Shown: positions 25,968 through 35,182, numbered from the stretch's first letter. The stretch is DNA of 64,000 bases from Agromyces ramosus (GCF_004216665.1 NZ_SGWY01000002.1:1030685-1094684), one strand, 5' to 3'. Made by a program: numbers and translations. Notes: generated by a model not told the origin, from the letters alone.

Positions 25968-26834
25968 TCAGGCCCCGGCGGTGCCGCCCTCCTCGAGCAG
26001 GAGGCCGTCGAGGGCCGCATACGCGCGTTCGACGGCGCCGACGAGCCCGCCGACGGGCACCGGCCAGTCGTCGTGCGCGGCCAGCGCCTCGGCCGCCCCG
26101 AGTCCCGCGTCGTGCGCGGCGACGAACCGGTCGGCGATGGAACGGAGCTCCCGCGCCTGGTGCGCCACCAAGCCGCGGTCGACCACGGCGCCATGGCCCG
26201 GGATGACCAGGTCGCCCGGCAGCATCTCGTCGACGAGCCGGTCGAGCACTGCCGGCCAGCCGAGCGGGAAGCTCCCCGATCCGTACATGGGCGGGCCCGA
26301 CTCCTCCACGAGGTCGCCGAGGATCCACACGCGCTCCGCCGGGGCGAGCAGCACGAGGTCGGTGTCGGTGTGCGCGGGCGGCTGCGGTCGCAGCTCCACG
26401 ACCCGGCCGCCGAGGTCGAGTCGGGTCATCCGCTCGACCGGATGCGTCGGGGCGACGAGCCGCACGTCGTCCCAGCGCCGCTCGGGCTCCCGGGTGCGAT
26501 CGGCGCGCCACGCGGCGAGCCGCGGACCCTCGTACCGCTCGAAATGGCGGGCGATGGCGGCATGGCCGTGGATCTCGGCATCCGTCGTCGACCCCGGCCC
26601 GAAGGCCTGGTTGCCGAACGTGTGGTCGAAGTGGGCGTGCGTGTCGACGACCCAGCGCACCGGACGGTCGAACCGCGAACGCACGTCGGCGAGGATCTCC
26701 TCCCCCTCGCCGGGCTCGGCGCCCGTGTCGACGACCAGGAGGCCGTCGTCGCCCTCGATGACGACGACGGAGAGGTCGAACGGTCCCCCGCGCCGGTGGT
26801 GGATGCCGCGAGCGACCGTCGTCCAGGTGGCCAT
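25968..26834 (-). CDS. MBL-fold metallohydrolase
   Basis: A 288-residue metallo-beta-lactamase-fold hydrolase. The zinc motif HAHFDH is at residues 66-71 (WVVDTHAHFDHTFGN). A later DLVIPGHGAVVDRGLV supplies the His of the second site, and LLVVDTGAEPGEGEEI precedes the motif. It resembles the group of glyoxalase II or quinoprotein-relay-like hydrolases; the substrate is unknown. TAGGCT lies 6 nt upstream of the ATG, so the gene is probably leaderless. Confidence 0.88.
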   Translation of the reverse strand: MATWTTVARGIHHRRGGPFDLSVVVIEGDDGLLVVDTGAEPGEGEEILADVRSRFDRPVRWVVDTHAHFDHTFGNQAFGPGSTTDAEIHGHAAIARHFERYEGPRLAAWRADRTREPERRWDDVRLVAPTHPVERMTRLDLGGRVVELRPQPPAHTDTDLVLLAPAERVWILGDLVEESGPPMYGSGSFPLGWPAVLDRLVDEMLPGDLVIPGHGAVVDRGLVAHQARELRSIADRFVAAHDAGLGAAEALAAHDDWPVPVGGLVGAVERAYAALDGLLLEEGGTAGA

Positions 26835-26916
26835 CTCCCGAGCCTAGCGATGCGCCGTGAGCGGAACCCCCGCACGTCATAGGGAATCCCGAGGTTGCCG
26901 CCGTAGCGTGGCCTGC

Positions 26917-27666
26917 GTGACTCCGCTCGACGGCATCCCGACCACGCGGCGCGACGACGCCGCCCACCTACTTACGGCACGCGCGCAGCGCACCCTCGAC
27001 GCGATCGACGGCCGCACGCTCGACGAGATGCGCGCGCTGCGCGACGAGACCGAGCGATTCATGCTGCGCTACAAGTTCGGCATGGACGAGGTGATCACGA
27101 AGCTGTCGATCCTGCGCGAGGAGTTCAACCAGACGCACGACTACAACCCCATCGAGCACATCTCCAGCCGGTTGAAGAGCCTCGACAGCGTCATCGCGAA
27201 GATGCAGCGCAAGGGCATCGAGCCGACGTTCGACACCATCCGCGAGACCGTCACCGACATCGCGGGCGTGCGCGTGACGTGCTCGTTCGTGAGCGACGCC
27301 TACCGGCTCGCCGAGCTGCTCACCGCCCAGCGCGACATCCGGGTGCTGAAGGTCAAGGACTACATCGCCGAGCCCAAGGAGAACGGCTACCAGAGCCTGC
27401 ACCTCATCGTGGAGGTGCCGGTGTTCCTCTCGACCGGCGCGCACCCCGTGGCCGTCGAGGTGCAGGTCCGCACCATCGCGATGGACTTCTGGGCCAGCCT
27501 CGAGCACAAGATCTATTACAAGTACGAGCGTCAGGTGCCCCAGGAGCTGCTCGACGGGCTCACGGATGCCGCGCACACGGCCGCCGAGCTCGACGCGCGC
27601 ATGGAGCGACTCCACCGCGAGGTGCACGGCGCGCCGGCGCACGAACGCGGACGCGTCGCGATCTGA
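26917..27666 (+). CDS. Small alarmone synthetase ((p)ppGpp synthetase, RelQ/SAS type)
   Basis: A 249-residue protein containing only the RelA/SpoT synthetase domain. The segments DIAGVRVTCSFVSDAYRLAELL, LKVKDYIAEPKENGYQSLHLIVEVPV and VEVQVRTIAMDFWASLEHKIYYKY are the signature of GTP/ATP pyrophosphotransferases. There is no hydrolase, TGS or ACT domain, so it makes alarmones in response to transcription or partner signals rather than ribosome stalling. TAGCGT lies 7 nt before the GTG start, suggesting a leaderless transcript. It is convergent with the frameshifted ArsR gene. Confidence 0.9.
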   Translation: MTPLDGIPTTRRDDAAHLLTARAQRTLDAIDGRTLDEMRALRDETERFMLRYKFGMDEVITKLSILREEFNQTHDYNPIEHISSRLKSLDSVIAKMQRKGIEPTFDTIRETVTDIAGVRVTCSFVSDAYRLAELLTAQRDIRVLKVKDYIAEPKENGYQSLHLIVEVPVFLSTGAHPVAVEVQVRTIAMDFWASLEHKIYYKYERQVPQELLDGLTDAAHTAAELDARMERLHREVHGAPAHERGRVAI

Positions 27667-27690
27667 GCCGGATGCCGCATCCGCCGGCTC
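27665..27690. terminator. Probable terminator built from the GGATGCCG word
   Basis: GAGCCGG and CCGGCTC form a 7-bp stem over the loop ATGCCGCATCCG. It overlaps the end of the alarmone synthetase gene and faces the convergent ArsR pseudogene. Inside the loop GGATGC and GCATCC are again complementary. Confidence 0.5.
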
Positions 27691-27720
27691 GAGGCGCGCG
27701 ATCGTGCCCGGCCGGCCGCG

Positions 27721-28406
27721 TCACCCGAGCGCCGAGAGCGCAGCACGCCCGGCGTCGGTGACGCGAAGCGAGCGATCGCCCGGGACCCTCGACATCCAGC
27801 CCTCGACGAGCACGGCCTCGAGCAGGTGCGCGCCCAGGCGACCCGCCACGTGCGGGCGTCGCTCGGTCCAGTCGAGGCAGCCGCGCACGGCCGGGCGCCG
27901 CCCGGTGGGTTCGACCTCGTGAATGCGCAGTCGCGCGGCGAGCGTGCCCGAGTCCCCCGCCGCGGGCAGGATGCGCCCGTCCGCTCCGGCCTCGAGCGGT
28001 GCGATCGCGCCCTCGGCGACGAGCGCGTCGGCGAGGCGGAGGGCCACCCGACCGGCCAGGTGGTCGTAGCAGGAGCGCGCCTCCGCGAGGCGCGCCGCCG
28101 TCGCGGACTGCCGGTAGGAACCGACCGGCCGCCGGGGCGCGATGCGCTGGAGGGCCTCCACCGCGTCGGCGACCTCGGGACCCGCGAGCGCGAAGTAGCG
28201 ATGCCGCCCGAGGCGCCGGTCGACCACGAGGCCGCCCTCGACGAGCTGCGCGAGGTGCGCGCTGGCCGTCGGCGGTCTCACCCCGGCGATGCCGGCGAGC
28301 TCGCTCGCCGGCAGCGAGCGCCGTCGAGCAGCGCCACGAGCATGGCGGCGCGCGCCGGCTCTCCCATGAGGCGCGCGGGGGTCGCGAGGTCGGCGTCGCC
28401 GTGCAT
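27721..28406 (-). pseudogene. ArsR-family regulator split by a frameshift
   Basis: A winged-helix ArsR-type regulator of about 228 residues read in two frames. The first frame gives MHGDADLATPARLMGEPARA and then AMLVALLDG, ending at a stop 43 codons in. The second continues the same domain, SLPASELAGIAGVRPPTASA, then HLAQLVEGGLVVDRRLGRHR, to the stop at 27721. One base is missing near 28320, between LLDG and SLPA. The start ATG 28406 keeps a good leaderless promoter (TATCGT, 6 nt upstream). This is either recent inactivation or a sequencing error. It faces the P450-like gene and could have controlled it. Confidence 0.75.
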
Positions 28407-28470
28407 GGCTCCACGATACGGCGGGCATGGTTCGTCCGCCGTCGAATCGTGTGCGGCGTAGCGTTGGGGC

Positions 28471-29286
28471 ATGACGGATCTCATCGATCGTGCCGACGTC
28501 GAGCGCGTGCTGCGCGACCCTCGATTCACCGTGCCCGAGGCTTCGGCCGAGGCACGGCGGCCGATGGGTCGCCTCCGCTCGGGCGCCTCGCGGTTCGCGA
28601 ACGGATCGACGCACGAGCGCCGACGCGCGCACCTCGTCGACCTGCTCGGCCTCCTCGACGCCCGACGGCTCGAGGCGGACGCGGCCGCGCGCACGCGTGC
28701 CCTGGTGGCCGGCACGCCGCGCGCACGCCTCGACGTGCCCGGCATCGCCCGCACCGTGCCCGTGGCATGCCTCGCCGGGCAGCTCGGGTTCGCGGAGCCC
28801 GACGAGGCCCCGCGGCTCGTGGCGGAGGCGGCGGAGGCGTACGCGAACGGAACCGAGTCGGATGCCGCCGACGAGGCCGTCCTGCGCCTGCTCGCGACGG
28901 CGCCACGACGTGCCGGCGGCGATGCCGACGGCGTCGGCCACGACAACGACGCCGAGCTCCGCGTCCAGCTCCTCGTGCAGGCCTACGCCGCCACGGCCGC
29001 GCTCGTGGAGGGCGCCATGCGCCGTGTCGCCACGGGCGCCGCGACCGCGACGACGGCCGAACTGCTCGAGGCGACCCTGCGTGATGATCCGCCGGTGCGC
29101 CTCACCCGCCGCGTCGATCCCGACGGTGCGGTGGTCGTGCTCCGGTTCGACGGGGCCGACCGGGACAGTGGACGGGGCCGTCCACCGCGCACGCTCGCGT
29201 TCGGGGCGGGTTCGCGCGCCTGTCCGGCCCGCGCCACCGCCGTCGCCATCGCCGGTGCGATCGTCGAGGAGGTCCGCGCATGCTGA
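28471..29286 (+). CDS. Truncated cytochrome P450-like protein
   Basis: A 271-residue protein whose C-terminus LAFGAGSRACPARATAVAIA matches the heme-binding FGxGxxxCxGxxLA loop of P450s, including the Cys ligand. Upstream, LLEATLRDDPPVRLTRRV matches the K-helix region, but the Glu of ExxR appears replaced by Ala. The I-helix acid-Thr pair is not recognisable (AYAATAALVEGAM). P450s are about 400 residues, so the first third is shortened. It starts 6 nt after TAGCGT (leaderless) and overlaps the PEP-mutase-family gene by 7 nt. Catalysis is doubtful; heme binding is possible. Confidence 0.7.
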   Translation: MTDLIDRADVERVLRDPRFTVPEASAEARRPMGRLRSGASRFANGSTHERRRAHLVDLLGLLDARRLEADAAARTRALVAGTPRARLDVPGIARTVPVACLAGQLGFAEPDEAPRLVAEAAEAYANGTESDAADEAVLRLLATAPRRAGGDADGVGHDNDAELRVQLLVQAYAATAALVEGAMRRVATGAATATTAELLEATLRDDPPVRLTRRVDPDGAVVVLRFDGADRDSGRGRPPRTLAFGAGSRACPARATAVAIAGAIVEEVRAC

Positions 29287-30068
29287 CGCCTTCGGAGTTC
29301 ACGGCCATGCATCGCCCCGGCGAGCCGTTCGTGCTCCCGAACGCCTGGGACCTGGCTTCAGCCCGCTGGCTCCACGCGGCGGGGAATCCGGTGCTCGGCA
29401 CGACGAGCCTCGGCGTCGCCGTGGCCGCCGGGCTGCCCGACGGCGCCGGGGTCACGGCGGCGGAGACGCTCGGCCTGGCGGAACGGCTCACCGCCGCATC
29501 CATCCCCGTGACGGTCGACCTCGAAGCGGGATTCTCCGACGACCCGGACGAGGTCGGCGCCTTCGCCGCACGCCTCGCCCGGCTCGGGGTGGTCGGCGTG
29601 AACATCGAGGATTCCGACCTCGAGGGTCGCCTCGTCGATCCCGATCGCGCGGCGGCCAAGGTCGCCGCGATCGCCGCCGCTGCGCCCGGGCTGTACCTCA
29701 ACGCGCGAACGGATCCCTTCTGGATCGGCGGCGACGCGGACGCGACCGAACGTCACGCCGAGTCGGTGGCCCGCGCGCGACGGTACCTCGATGCGGGCGC
29801 GAGCGGCATCTTCGTGCCGGGCGCGATCGAACTCGATGCGATCGCCGCGCTCACCGCCGACATCCCGGCTCCCGTGAATGTCCTCGTGCAGCCGGGCGTC
29901 ACGCTGCGGGAGCTCGCGGACGCCGGAGTCGCCCGCATCAGCACCGGCTCGCTGCTGCTCCGGGTCGCGCTCGGCGCGATCGATGCCGCCGTGCACGAGA
30001 TCCGCGACGGCGCCTTCGCGCCCGACCCGTGGACGCCGGACTACGCGACCGTCGCCGGCCTCCCCTGA
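29280..30068 (+). CDS. Isocitrate lyase/PEP mutase-family enzyme
   Basis: A 262-residue (beta/alpha)8-barrel protein. FVLPNAWDLASARWLHAAGNPVLGTTSLGVA near the N-terminus, TVDLEAGFSDDPDEVG near 80, VGVNIEDSDLEGRLVDPD near 107 and LYLNARTDPFW near 140 match the 2-methylisocitrate lyase/PEP mutase superfamily. The Cys-containing KKCGH loop of isocitrate lyases is absent, so it is of the oxaloacetate-hydrolase or carboxyphosphonoenolpyruvate-type branch with unknown substrate. The ATG overlaps the stop of the P450-like gene (ATGCTGA), so the pair is cotranslated. Confidence 0.88.
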   Translation: MLTPSEFTAMHRPGEPFVLPNAWDLASARWLHAAGNPVLGTTSLGVAVAAGLPDGAGVTAAETLGLAERLTAASIPVTVDLEAGFSDDPDEVGAFAARLARLGVVGVNIEDSDLEGRLVDPDRAAAKVAAIAAAAPGLYLNARTDPFWIGGDADATERHAESVARARRYLDAGASGIFVPGAIELDAIAALTADIPAPVNVLVQPGVTLRELADAGVARISTGSLLLRVALGAIDAAVHEIRDGAFAPDPWTPDYATVAGLP

Positions 30069-30170
30069 GCCCGCAGTGCCCTGAGGCGCCCTGCCCTGGC
30101 CCGCCGCGGCCTGAGGCGGATGCGGGCCCGACCGCGAGGGTGCGCCCGGCCGCCCGGTCGCGGCATCCGC

Positions 30171-31193
30171 TCACTCGGGGTTGCGTGCGCGGCTCGGCTG
30201 CACGCGCATCGGCTCCCCCGGCATCTTCGGGAAGTCGGGCGGGAACGGGAGCTCGCCCAGCCCGTCGTCGAGGTCGCGCTGCCACCACTCGAGGAGCGTG
30301 CCGATGCGCCCGGGCTTCGACGGCATGCCCGCCCACGGGTCGCCCGACTCGCGCAGCCGGTCGGGCACGGTGCGGATCGTGAACGCCCTCGGGTCGGCGG
30401 ACTCGACCTCGTCCCACTCCAGCGGGCAGGAGACGGGCGCATGCGGCAACGGCCGCGGGCTGTACGCGCCTGCCATGGTGCGGTCGCGGTTGGCCTGGTT
30501 GTAGTCGATGAAGATGCGGTCGCCGCGCTCCTCCTTCCACCATGCGGTGGTGAGCTCGTCGGGCATGCGCCGCTCCAGCTCACGGGCGAGGGCGATCACC
30601 GCATGCCGTACGTCGAGGAACTCGTGCTCGGGCTCGATCGGCGCGAACACGTGGATCCCGCGGTTGCCGGACGTCTTCACGAACGCCGTGAGCCCGACCT
30701 CCCCCATCAGCTCGCGCAACGCGAGGGCGGCCGGGACCGCCTCGGCGAATCCGGTGCCGGGTTGCGGGTCGAGGTCGATCCGCAACTGGTCGGGGTTGTC
30801 GGTGTCGCCCGCACTGGAGGCCCACGGATGGAAGACGATGGTGTTCATCTGGGCCGCCCATACCGCGGCGGCCGGCTCGTCGAGCACGAGCTGCGGATGC
30901 CGTCGCCCGCTCGGGTAGGTGACGGTGACCGAGCGCACCCAGTCGGGTGCGCCCTTCGGCGGGTTCTTCGAGAAGAACTGCTCGCCGTCGATGCCGCCCG
31001 GGAAGCGCTGCAGCGACACCGGCCGATCGCCGTTGGCCTCGATGAAGGCGCCGCCGACGGCGACGAGGTACTCGGCGAGCTCGAGCTTCGTGATGCCCGG
31101 CTCGGGCCAGATCACCCGCGTCGGACTCGAGATGCGCATCTCGCGGTCGCCGTGGGGACCTGGAACGGACAGGGTGACAGCATCGCCGGCCAT
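30171..31193 (-). CDS. ligD: Stand-alone LigD-type polymerase/primase domain
   Basis: A 340-residue archaeo-eukaryotic-primase-like polymerase (PolDom) of bacterial non-homologous end joining. The catalytic aspartates lie in LRIDLDPQPG (Asp140, Asp142), and a third is in IFIDYNQANRDRTMAGAYSPRP. TSGNRGIHVFAPI is the conserved His motif. There is no ligase or nuclease domain, and no Ku gene in the window. TAGCGT sits 6 nt before the ATG (leaderless). It extends DNA or RNA ends during gap filling in known relatives. Confidence 0.9.
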   Translation of the reverse strand: MAGDAVTLSVPGPHGDREMRISSPTRVIWPEPGITKLELAEYLVAVGGAFIEANGDRPVSLQRFPGGIDGEQFFSKNPPKGAPDWVRSVTVTYPSGRRHPQLVLDEPAAAVWAAQMNTIVFHPWASSAGDTDNPDQLRIDLDPQPGTGFAEAVPAALALRELMGEVGLTAFVKTSGNRGIHVFAPIEPEHEFLDVRHAVIALARELERRMPDELTTAWWKEERGDRIFIDYNQANRDRTMAGAYSPRPLPHAPVSCPLEWDEVESADPRAFTIRTVPDRLRESGDPWAGMPSKPGRIGTLLEWWQRDLDDGLGELPFPPDFPKMPGEPMRVQPSRARNPE

Positions 31194-31285
31194 GCTGCGA
31201 CGCTACTCCCTCCGTGCGACACGGCGGGCGGATGCCGCAGGCGGCGTGCCGTCGACGCGAGGAACGGTGGGTTCCGTGCGAGCCC

Positions 31286-31564
31286 TCAGGCGGCGGTGCT
31301 CGCGTATCGGCGCGCCGAGCGCTCCCTGGCCTTCGCCGCCTCGACCTCTCGGTTCTTCGGCGGAGCCGCCGTGACGAGGTCGTCGAGCAGGTGGCGCGTG
31401 ATGTGGGCGATCTCGGCGACCGCACGGTCGAAGGCCTCCGCGTTGGCCTTCGACGGCTTCGTCGATCCGCTGACCTTGCGAACGTACTGCAGTGCCGCGG
31501 CGTGGACCTCGTCGTTCGTGGCCTCGGGCTCGAAGTTGTGGAGGGTGTGGATGTTCCTGCACAT
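31286..31564 (-). CDS. DUF2277 family protein
   Basis: A 92-residue basic protein beginning MCRNIHTLHNFEPEATNDEV and continuing AAALQYVRKVSGSTKPSKAN, which is characteristic of DUF2277. The C-terminal half is helical with ITRHLLDDLVTAAPPKNREVEAAKARERSARRY. Its function is unknown. The family often accompanies DNA repair genes; here it follows the LigD-like gene on the same strand order. TAGGCT, 6 nt before the ATG, overlaps the stop codon of the upstream DUF2306 gene. Confidence 0.88.
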   Translation of the reverse strand: MCRNIHTLHNFEPEATNDEVHAAALQYVRKVSGSTKPSKANAEAFDRAVAEIAHITRHLLDDLVTAAPPKNREVEAAKARERSARRYASTAA

Positions 31565-31573
31565 GCTCCGAGC

Positions 31574-32341
31574 CTAACCCCGTGATCCCGAGATCGCCTC
31601 GGTTCCCATCGTGAGACGGAATGACGGGAGCCCGCGCCGCCGGATCAGCCACTCCGCCACGACGAGGTTCGGCAACCATGCGAGGAAGGGCACCACCGCG
31701 TACGCGTTCGCGAACGCCGCCTCGAATTCGAACTCGCCGCCCGGGAGTGCCTGCACGGTGATGAGGACGCCGAGCCACATCCGCAGGGTCACCGCGGCGT
31801 AGGTCAAGGCGAAGTTGCGCATCATCCACGCGCGGTGGCTCGGGACGTCCCCGCGCCTGATCGCGCGATACGCCTGCCAGCCGGTGGCCAGCCAGAGCAC
31901 GGCGAGCGCCCCGAAGCCGAAGAGGCCGGCGAATCCCGCCTCGCTGAACGGCGCCATCACGAGCCCCGCGACGCCGGCGATCGCGACCGCGGCGAGGTAG
32001 GTGCGGCCGATCCAGCGATGCACCGAGCGGTGGCGATCACGCAGTCCGCGCCAGAACTGGAACGGACCGGCGATGAGCGCGAGCCCGCCCGCGACGATGT
32101 GCGCGTAGAAGGCGGCCTGCACGACCGCCGGCCTCTCGTCGTAATTGCCGGCGAGGCCGACGCCCGACTCGGAGAGGTCCGCGAGCGATGCCGTGAGGTA
32201 GGGCACCACCGCGTAGACCGCGATCGCGAGCGACGAGAGGGCGACCCAGGCCCAGGCGACGCGGGTCGCGGCGACGCGCGACGGCAGGCTGGCCGGGCCG
32301 GCGCCGGCGGGGCGGGGCGTGTGATCGGTTCCGGTGGTCAT
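31574..32341 (-). CDS. DUF2306 membrane protein
   Basis: A 255-residue integral membrane protein with about seven hydrophobic helices. The DUF2306 features are AAFYAHIVAGGLALIAGPFQFWRGLRDRHRSVHRWIGRTYL and PSHRAWMMRNFALTYAAVTLRMWLG. Conserved His residues in helices suggest heme or metal binding, but no function is established. TAGCTT lies 7 nt before the start. It ends 9 nt before the DUF2277 gene. Confidence 0.85.
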   Translation of the reverse strand: MTTGTDHTPRPAGAGPASLPSRVAATRVAWAWVALSSLAIAVYAVVPYLTASLADLSESGVGLAGNYDERPAVVQAAFYAHIVAGGLALIAGPFQFWRGLRDRHRSVHRWIGRTYLAAVAIAGVAGLVMAPFSEAGFAGLFGFGALAVLWLATGWQAYRAIRRGDVPSHRAWMMRNFALTYAAVTLRMWLGVLITVQALPGGEFEFEAAFANAYAVVPFLAWLPNLVVAEWLIRRRGLPSFRLTMGTEAISGSRG

Positions 32342-32487
32342 GCGACCGAAGCTACGACCGGGTCGTCACCGCCGGAATCGGGAGAACCCCCCGATCGGAT
32401 GCCGCGGTCGGATCGCCGGCCAGCGCACGTCGCGTCATGGCGTCGCCGTGGTGGCGGCGCGGTCGGGGCGTCGTCGGGGGGTCGTGG

Positions 32488-33264
32488 TCAGGAGGTCGCC
32501 TCGCGGGCAGCCCGAGCACGATCGCGAGCGGCATCCGCCTCCGCAGCCTCCTCGGGCGTCGGCGCGGTGCCGCCGAGGCTCCTGGGTTGCCACCAGGCGC
32601 CGGTTCCGTCGACGGGATACTCGCGCTGGAGGCGATCGACGAGGCCTTGGAGCGAGGTGCGGAGCCGCTCGGTCGCGACCTTCGGGTCCTCGTCGGCGCT
32701 CAGCTGGACGGGCGAGCCGAACGCGAAGGTCACTGGCACGCCGAACCGCTCGAAGAACCCGACGCGATGGCGCTTCGTGAGCAGGCGCTGGCCGCCCCAG
32801 ACGGCCACCGGGATGACCGGCACCCCGGCCTCGGCGGCGAGCCGCACGGCGCCGGTCTTGAGCCCACGCACGGTGAACGACGAGCTCACGCCCGCCTCCG
32901 GGAACACGCCCAGCAGCTCACCCTGCCGGAGCGCGTCGACCGCCTTCGCGTAGGCGGCCGCTCCCGCGGTCATGTCGACCGCGATGTGGCGCATCCCGCG
33001 CAGCAGCCGGCCGACGATCGGCTTGTCGAACGCGCCCTGCTTCGCCATGAAGCGGATGCGGCGACGATTCGCCAGCCAGGTCACCCACTCCACGAGCGCG
33101 AAGTCGAGGTAGCCGAAGTGGGTCATCGCCAGGACCGCCCCGCCGGTGCCCGGCACGTGCTCGACGCCCCGAACGCGGCGTTTCAGGCCCCAGAACCCGA
33201 AGAGTCCGCGGCCCACGATGATCGCCGTGCTGTAGATGGGCTCACTCGAGCGTCCACGCGTCAT
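32488..33264 (-). CDS. Lysophospholipid acyltransferase family protein, second copy
   Basis: A 258-residue PlsC-type acyltransferase. The HX4D box is MTHFGYLDF near residue 50, followed by IRFMAKQGAFDKPIVGRLLRGMRHIAVD and LGVFPEAGVSSSFTVRGLKTGAVRLA. FPEAG replaces the usual FPEGT, a common variant of this subgroup. The protein is membrane associated. TACGCT lies 6 nt before the ATG, within the 23-nt overlap with the end of the upstream EamA gene. The acceptor lipid is unknown. Confidence 0.87.
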   Translation of the reverse strand: MTRGRSSEPIYSTAIIVGRGLFGFWGLKRRVRGVEHVPGTGGAVLAMTHFGYLDFALVEWVTWLANRRRIRFMAKQGAFDKPIVGRLLRGMRHIAVDMTAGAAAYAKAVDALRQGELLGVFPEAGVSSSFTVRGLKTGAVRLAAEAGVPVIPVAVWGGQRLLTKRHRVGFFERFGVPVTFAFGSPVQLSADEDPKVATERLRTSLQGLVDRLQREYPVDGTGAWWQPRSLGGTAPTPEEAAEADAARDRARAAREATS

Positions 33265-34195
33265 CCCCCGAGCGTAGGCGTGCGCGCTGAGCGGCGGCTG
33301 TGCCGCGCCCGGCGGCCGCGGGGTCGCGGACGCGGCGTCGCACCTGACCCGCCGCCACCCCGCCGACGAGCAGGGCGCTGCCCGCGAGCTCGAGTGCGTT
33401 CGGAACCTGGCCGAGCAGCAGCGCCGCCGCGGCGAGGCCGACGGGCGGGGTGAGCAGGGCGAACGGGGCGACGAGCCCTGCCGGGTACTTGCCGAGCAGC
33501 ATGTTCCAGATCGTGTAGCCCACGAGCGAGGCGAGACCCGCGGTGTAGGCGACGCTCGCGATCGTCGGCCAGCCGATCGTGGTGAACGCCTCGCCCACCG
33601 CCACCGGCCCGTCGAGGAGCAGGCTCATCCCGAGCACCGGGAGCGGCACCACGAGTGCCGACCACACCACGATGCCGAACCCGTTCGCACCGCCCGCCGA
33701 TCGGGAGATCACATTGCCGACGCCCCAGCTGAGGCCCGCGGCGACGCAGACGAGCATGGGCACCACGGCGCCGAATCCGGCCGCGCCGTCGAGCCGTCCG
33801 AGCGCGACCACGCCCAGGCCCCCGACCGCCAGCGCCGCGCCCGCGAGCTGCATGCGGGTGGGCCGCTCGCGCAGCACGACCGCACCGAGGGCGAGGGTGA
33901 AGATCATCTGGCACTGCAGCACCACGGCGGCGAGTCCTGCCGGCAGGCCGAGGTGCAGGGCCGTGAAGAGCAGGCCGAACTGGCCGGCGCTCATGAACAG
34001 CCCGATGCCCGCGATGACCCGCCACGGGGCATCCGGCTTCGGCACCAGGAACACGAGCGGCACGGCCACCAGCGCGAACCGGAGGGCCACCAGCACGAGC
34101 GGGAGCGTGTCTCGCAGGCCGAGGTCGATCGCCACGAAGTTCACGCCCCAGATGAGGGCCACGAGCGCACCGAGCAGGAGGTGTCGGGGGGTCAC
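33242..34195 (-). CDS. EamA/DMT-family transporter
   Basis: A 317-residue transporter with ten hydrophobic helices in two EamA repeats: LLLGALVALIWGVNFVAIDLGL begins the first, LVCVAAGLSWGVGNVISRSAGG the second. Related proteins (YdcZ/RhaT/EamA) export amino acids or metabolites. GTG 34195 is chosen because the membrane domain starts there and GGGAGG lies 8 nt upstream; the frame is open beyond. It is divergent from a LysR gene, the usual arrangement of an exporter with its activator. The basic, hydrophilic tail is about 30 residues. Confidence 0.88.
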   Translation of the reverse strand: MTPRHLLLGALVALIWGVNFVAIDLGLRDTLPLVLVALRFALVAVPLVFLVPKPDAPWRVIAGIGLFMSAGQFGLLFTALHLGLPAGLAAVVLQCQMIFTLALGAVVLRERPTRMQLAGAALAVGGLGVVALGRLDGAAGFGAVVPMLVCVAAGLSWGVGNVISRSAGGANGFGIVVWSALVVPLPVLGMSLLLDGPVAVGEAFTTIGWPTIASVAYTAGLASLVGYTIWNMLLGKYPAGLVAPFALLTPPVGLAAAALLLGQVPNALELAGSALLVGGVAAGQVRRRVRDPAAAGRGTAAAQRARLRSGDDAWTLE

Positions 34196-34267
34196 GGCAC
34201 CAGCCTCCCAGTGCAATCGATGCAGCACCAGTTCCGAATCGTTGGCCTGACAACGTACGATTGCTTC

Positions 34268-35182
34268 ATGATCGATCTTCAGGGGCTTCGCGCCCTCGTG
34301 GCCGTCGATCGCGCCGGCTCCGTGGTCGCCGCGGCCGAACGGCTCGGCTACACGCCGTCGGCCGTCTCCCAGCAGGTCAAGAAGCTCGAGCGCGACCTCG
34401 ACGCGGTGCTGCTCGAACGTCACGGCCGCGGGGTGCTGCTCACCGATCGCGGCCGGGCCCTCGCGGGCGAGGGCCGCGGGCTCCTCGACGGGCTCGAGCG
34501 GCTCGAGGCGCTCGCGGCGAGCGGTGCGAGGCCGTCGTCGCCGTTGCGCATCGCCTCGTTCTCGACGGCCACGCGCGGCCTCGTCGCTCCCCTGCTGCGC
34601 GCGCTGGGCGATGACGAGGCCCCCGTGTTCGCCACGGTCACGAGCGTCGACCCGGTGGATGCGATGGAGATGGTCGCCTCCGGCGTGGTCGACCTCGCCG
34701 TCGTGCACAACTGGAACTCGGTGCCGCTCGTCGCGCCCGCGCACGTGGCGACCGAGCACGTGTGCCATGACGAGGCCGACATCGTGCTCGCGGCCGGGCA
34801 CCCGCTGGCGGGCAGGTCCGAGCTCGATCGCGCCGACCTCGTCGACGAGTCATGGGCGAGCACTCCCGCCGGCGCGATCTGCCACGAGGCCCTGATGCGC
34901 ATCTTCGCCGACCTCGGCACCGTGCCGCGCGTGGTCGTCGAGGACCCCGACTTCGCCTCGCTCATCGAACTGGCGCGCGAGGGCGTCGCGATCGCCCTGG
35001 TGCCGCGCCTCGGCCGCACTCCCCTGCCCGACGGAGCGGTCGCACGTCCGCTGCGCGACCACAGCCAGGTGCGGGAGGTGCGCGTCGCGTATCGTCGGTC
35101 CATGGCCGAGACGCCGGGGATCCGCCGTGCCGTGCGCCTGCTCGCCGACCAGGGTGCGGCCATCGCGCACGAGGCGGTCTGA
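34268..35182 (+). CDS. LysR-family transcriptional regulator
   Basis: A 304-residue LysR regulator. The N-terminal HTH reads IDLQGLRALVAVDRAGSVVAAAERLGYTPSAVSQQVKKLERDLDAVLLERHGRGVLLTDRG. The effector domain covers residues 90-295. TACGAT lies 6 nt before ATG 34268, so the mRNA is leaderless. The 72-bp region shared with the divergent EamA gene probably holds its operator. Control of the exporter is inferred from the arrangement; the inducer is unknown. Confidence 0.9.
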   Translation: MIDLQGLRALVAVDRAGSVVAAAERLGYTPSAVSQQVKKLERDLDAVLLERHGRGVLLTDRGRALAGEGRGLLDGLERLEALAASGARPSSPLRIASFSTATRGLVAPLLRALGDDEAPVFATVTSVDPVDAMEMVASGVVDLAVVHNWNSVPLVAPAHVATEHVCHDEADIVLAAGHPLAGRSELDRADLVDESWASTPAGAICHEALMRIFADLGTVPRVVVEDPDFASLIELAREGVAIALVPRLGRTPLPDGAVARPLRDHSQVREVRVAYRRSMAETPGIRRAVRLLADQGAAIAHEAV

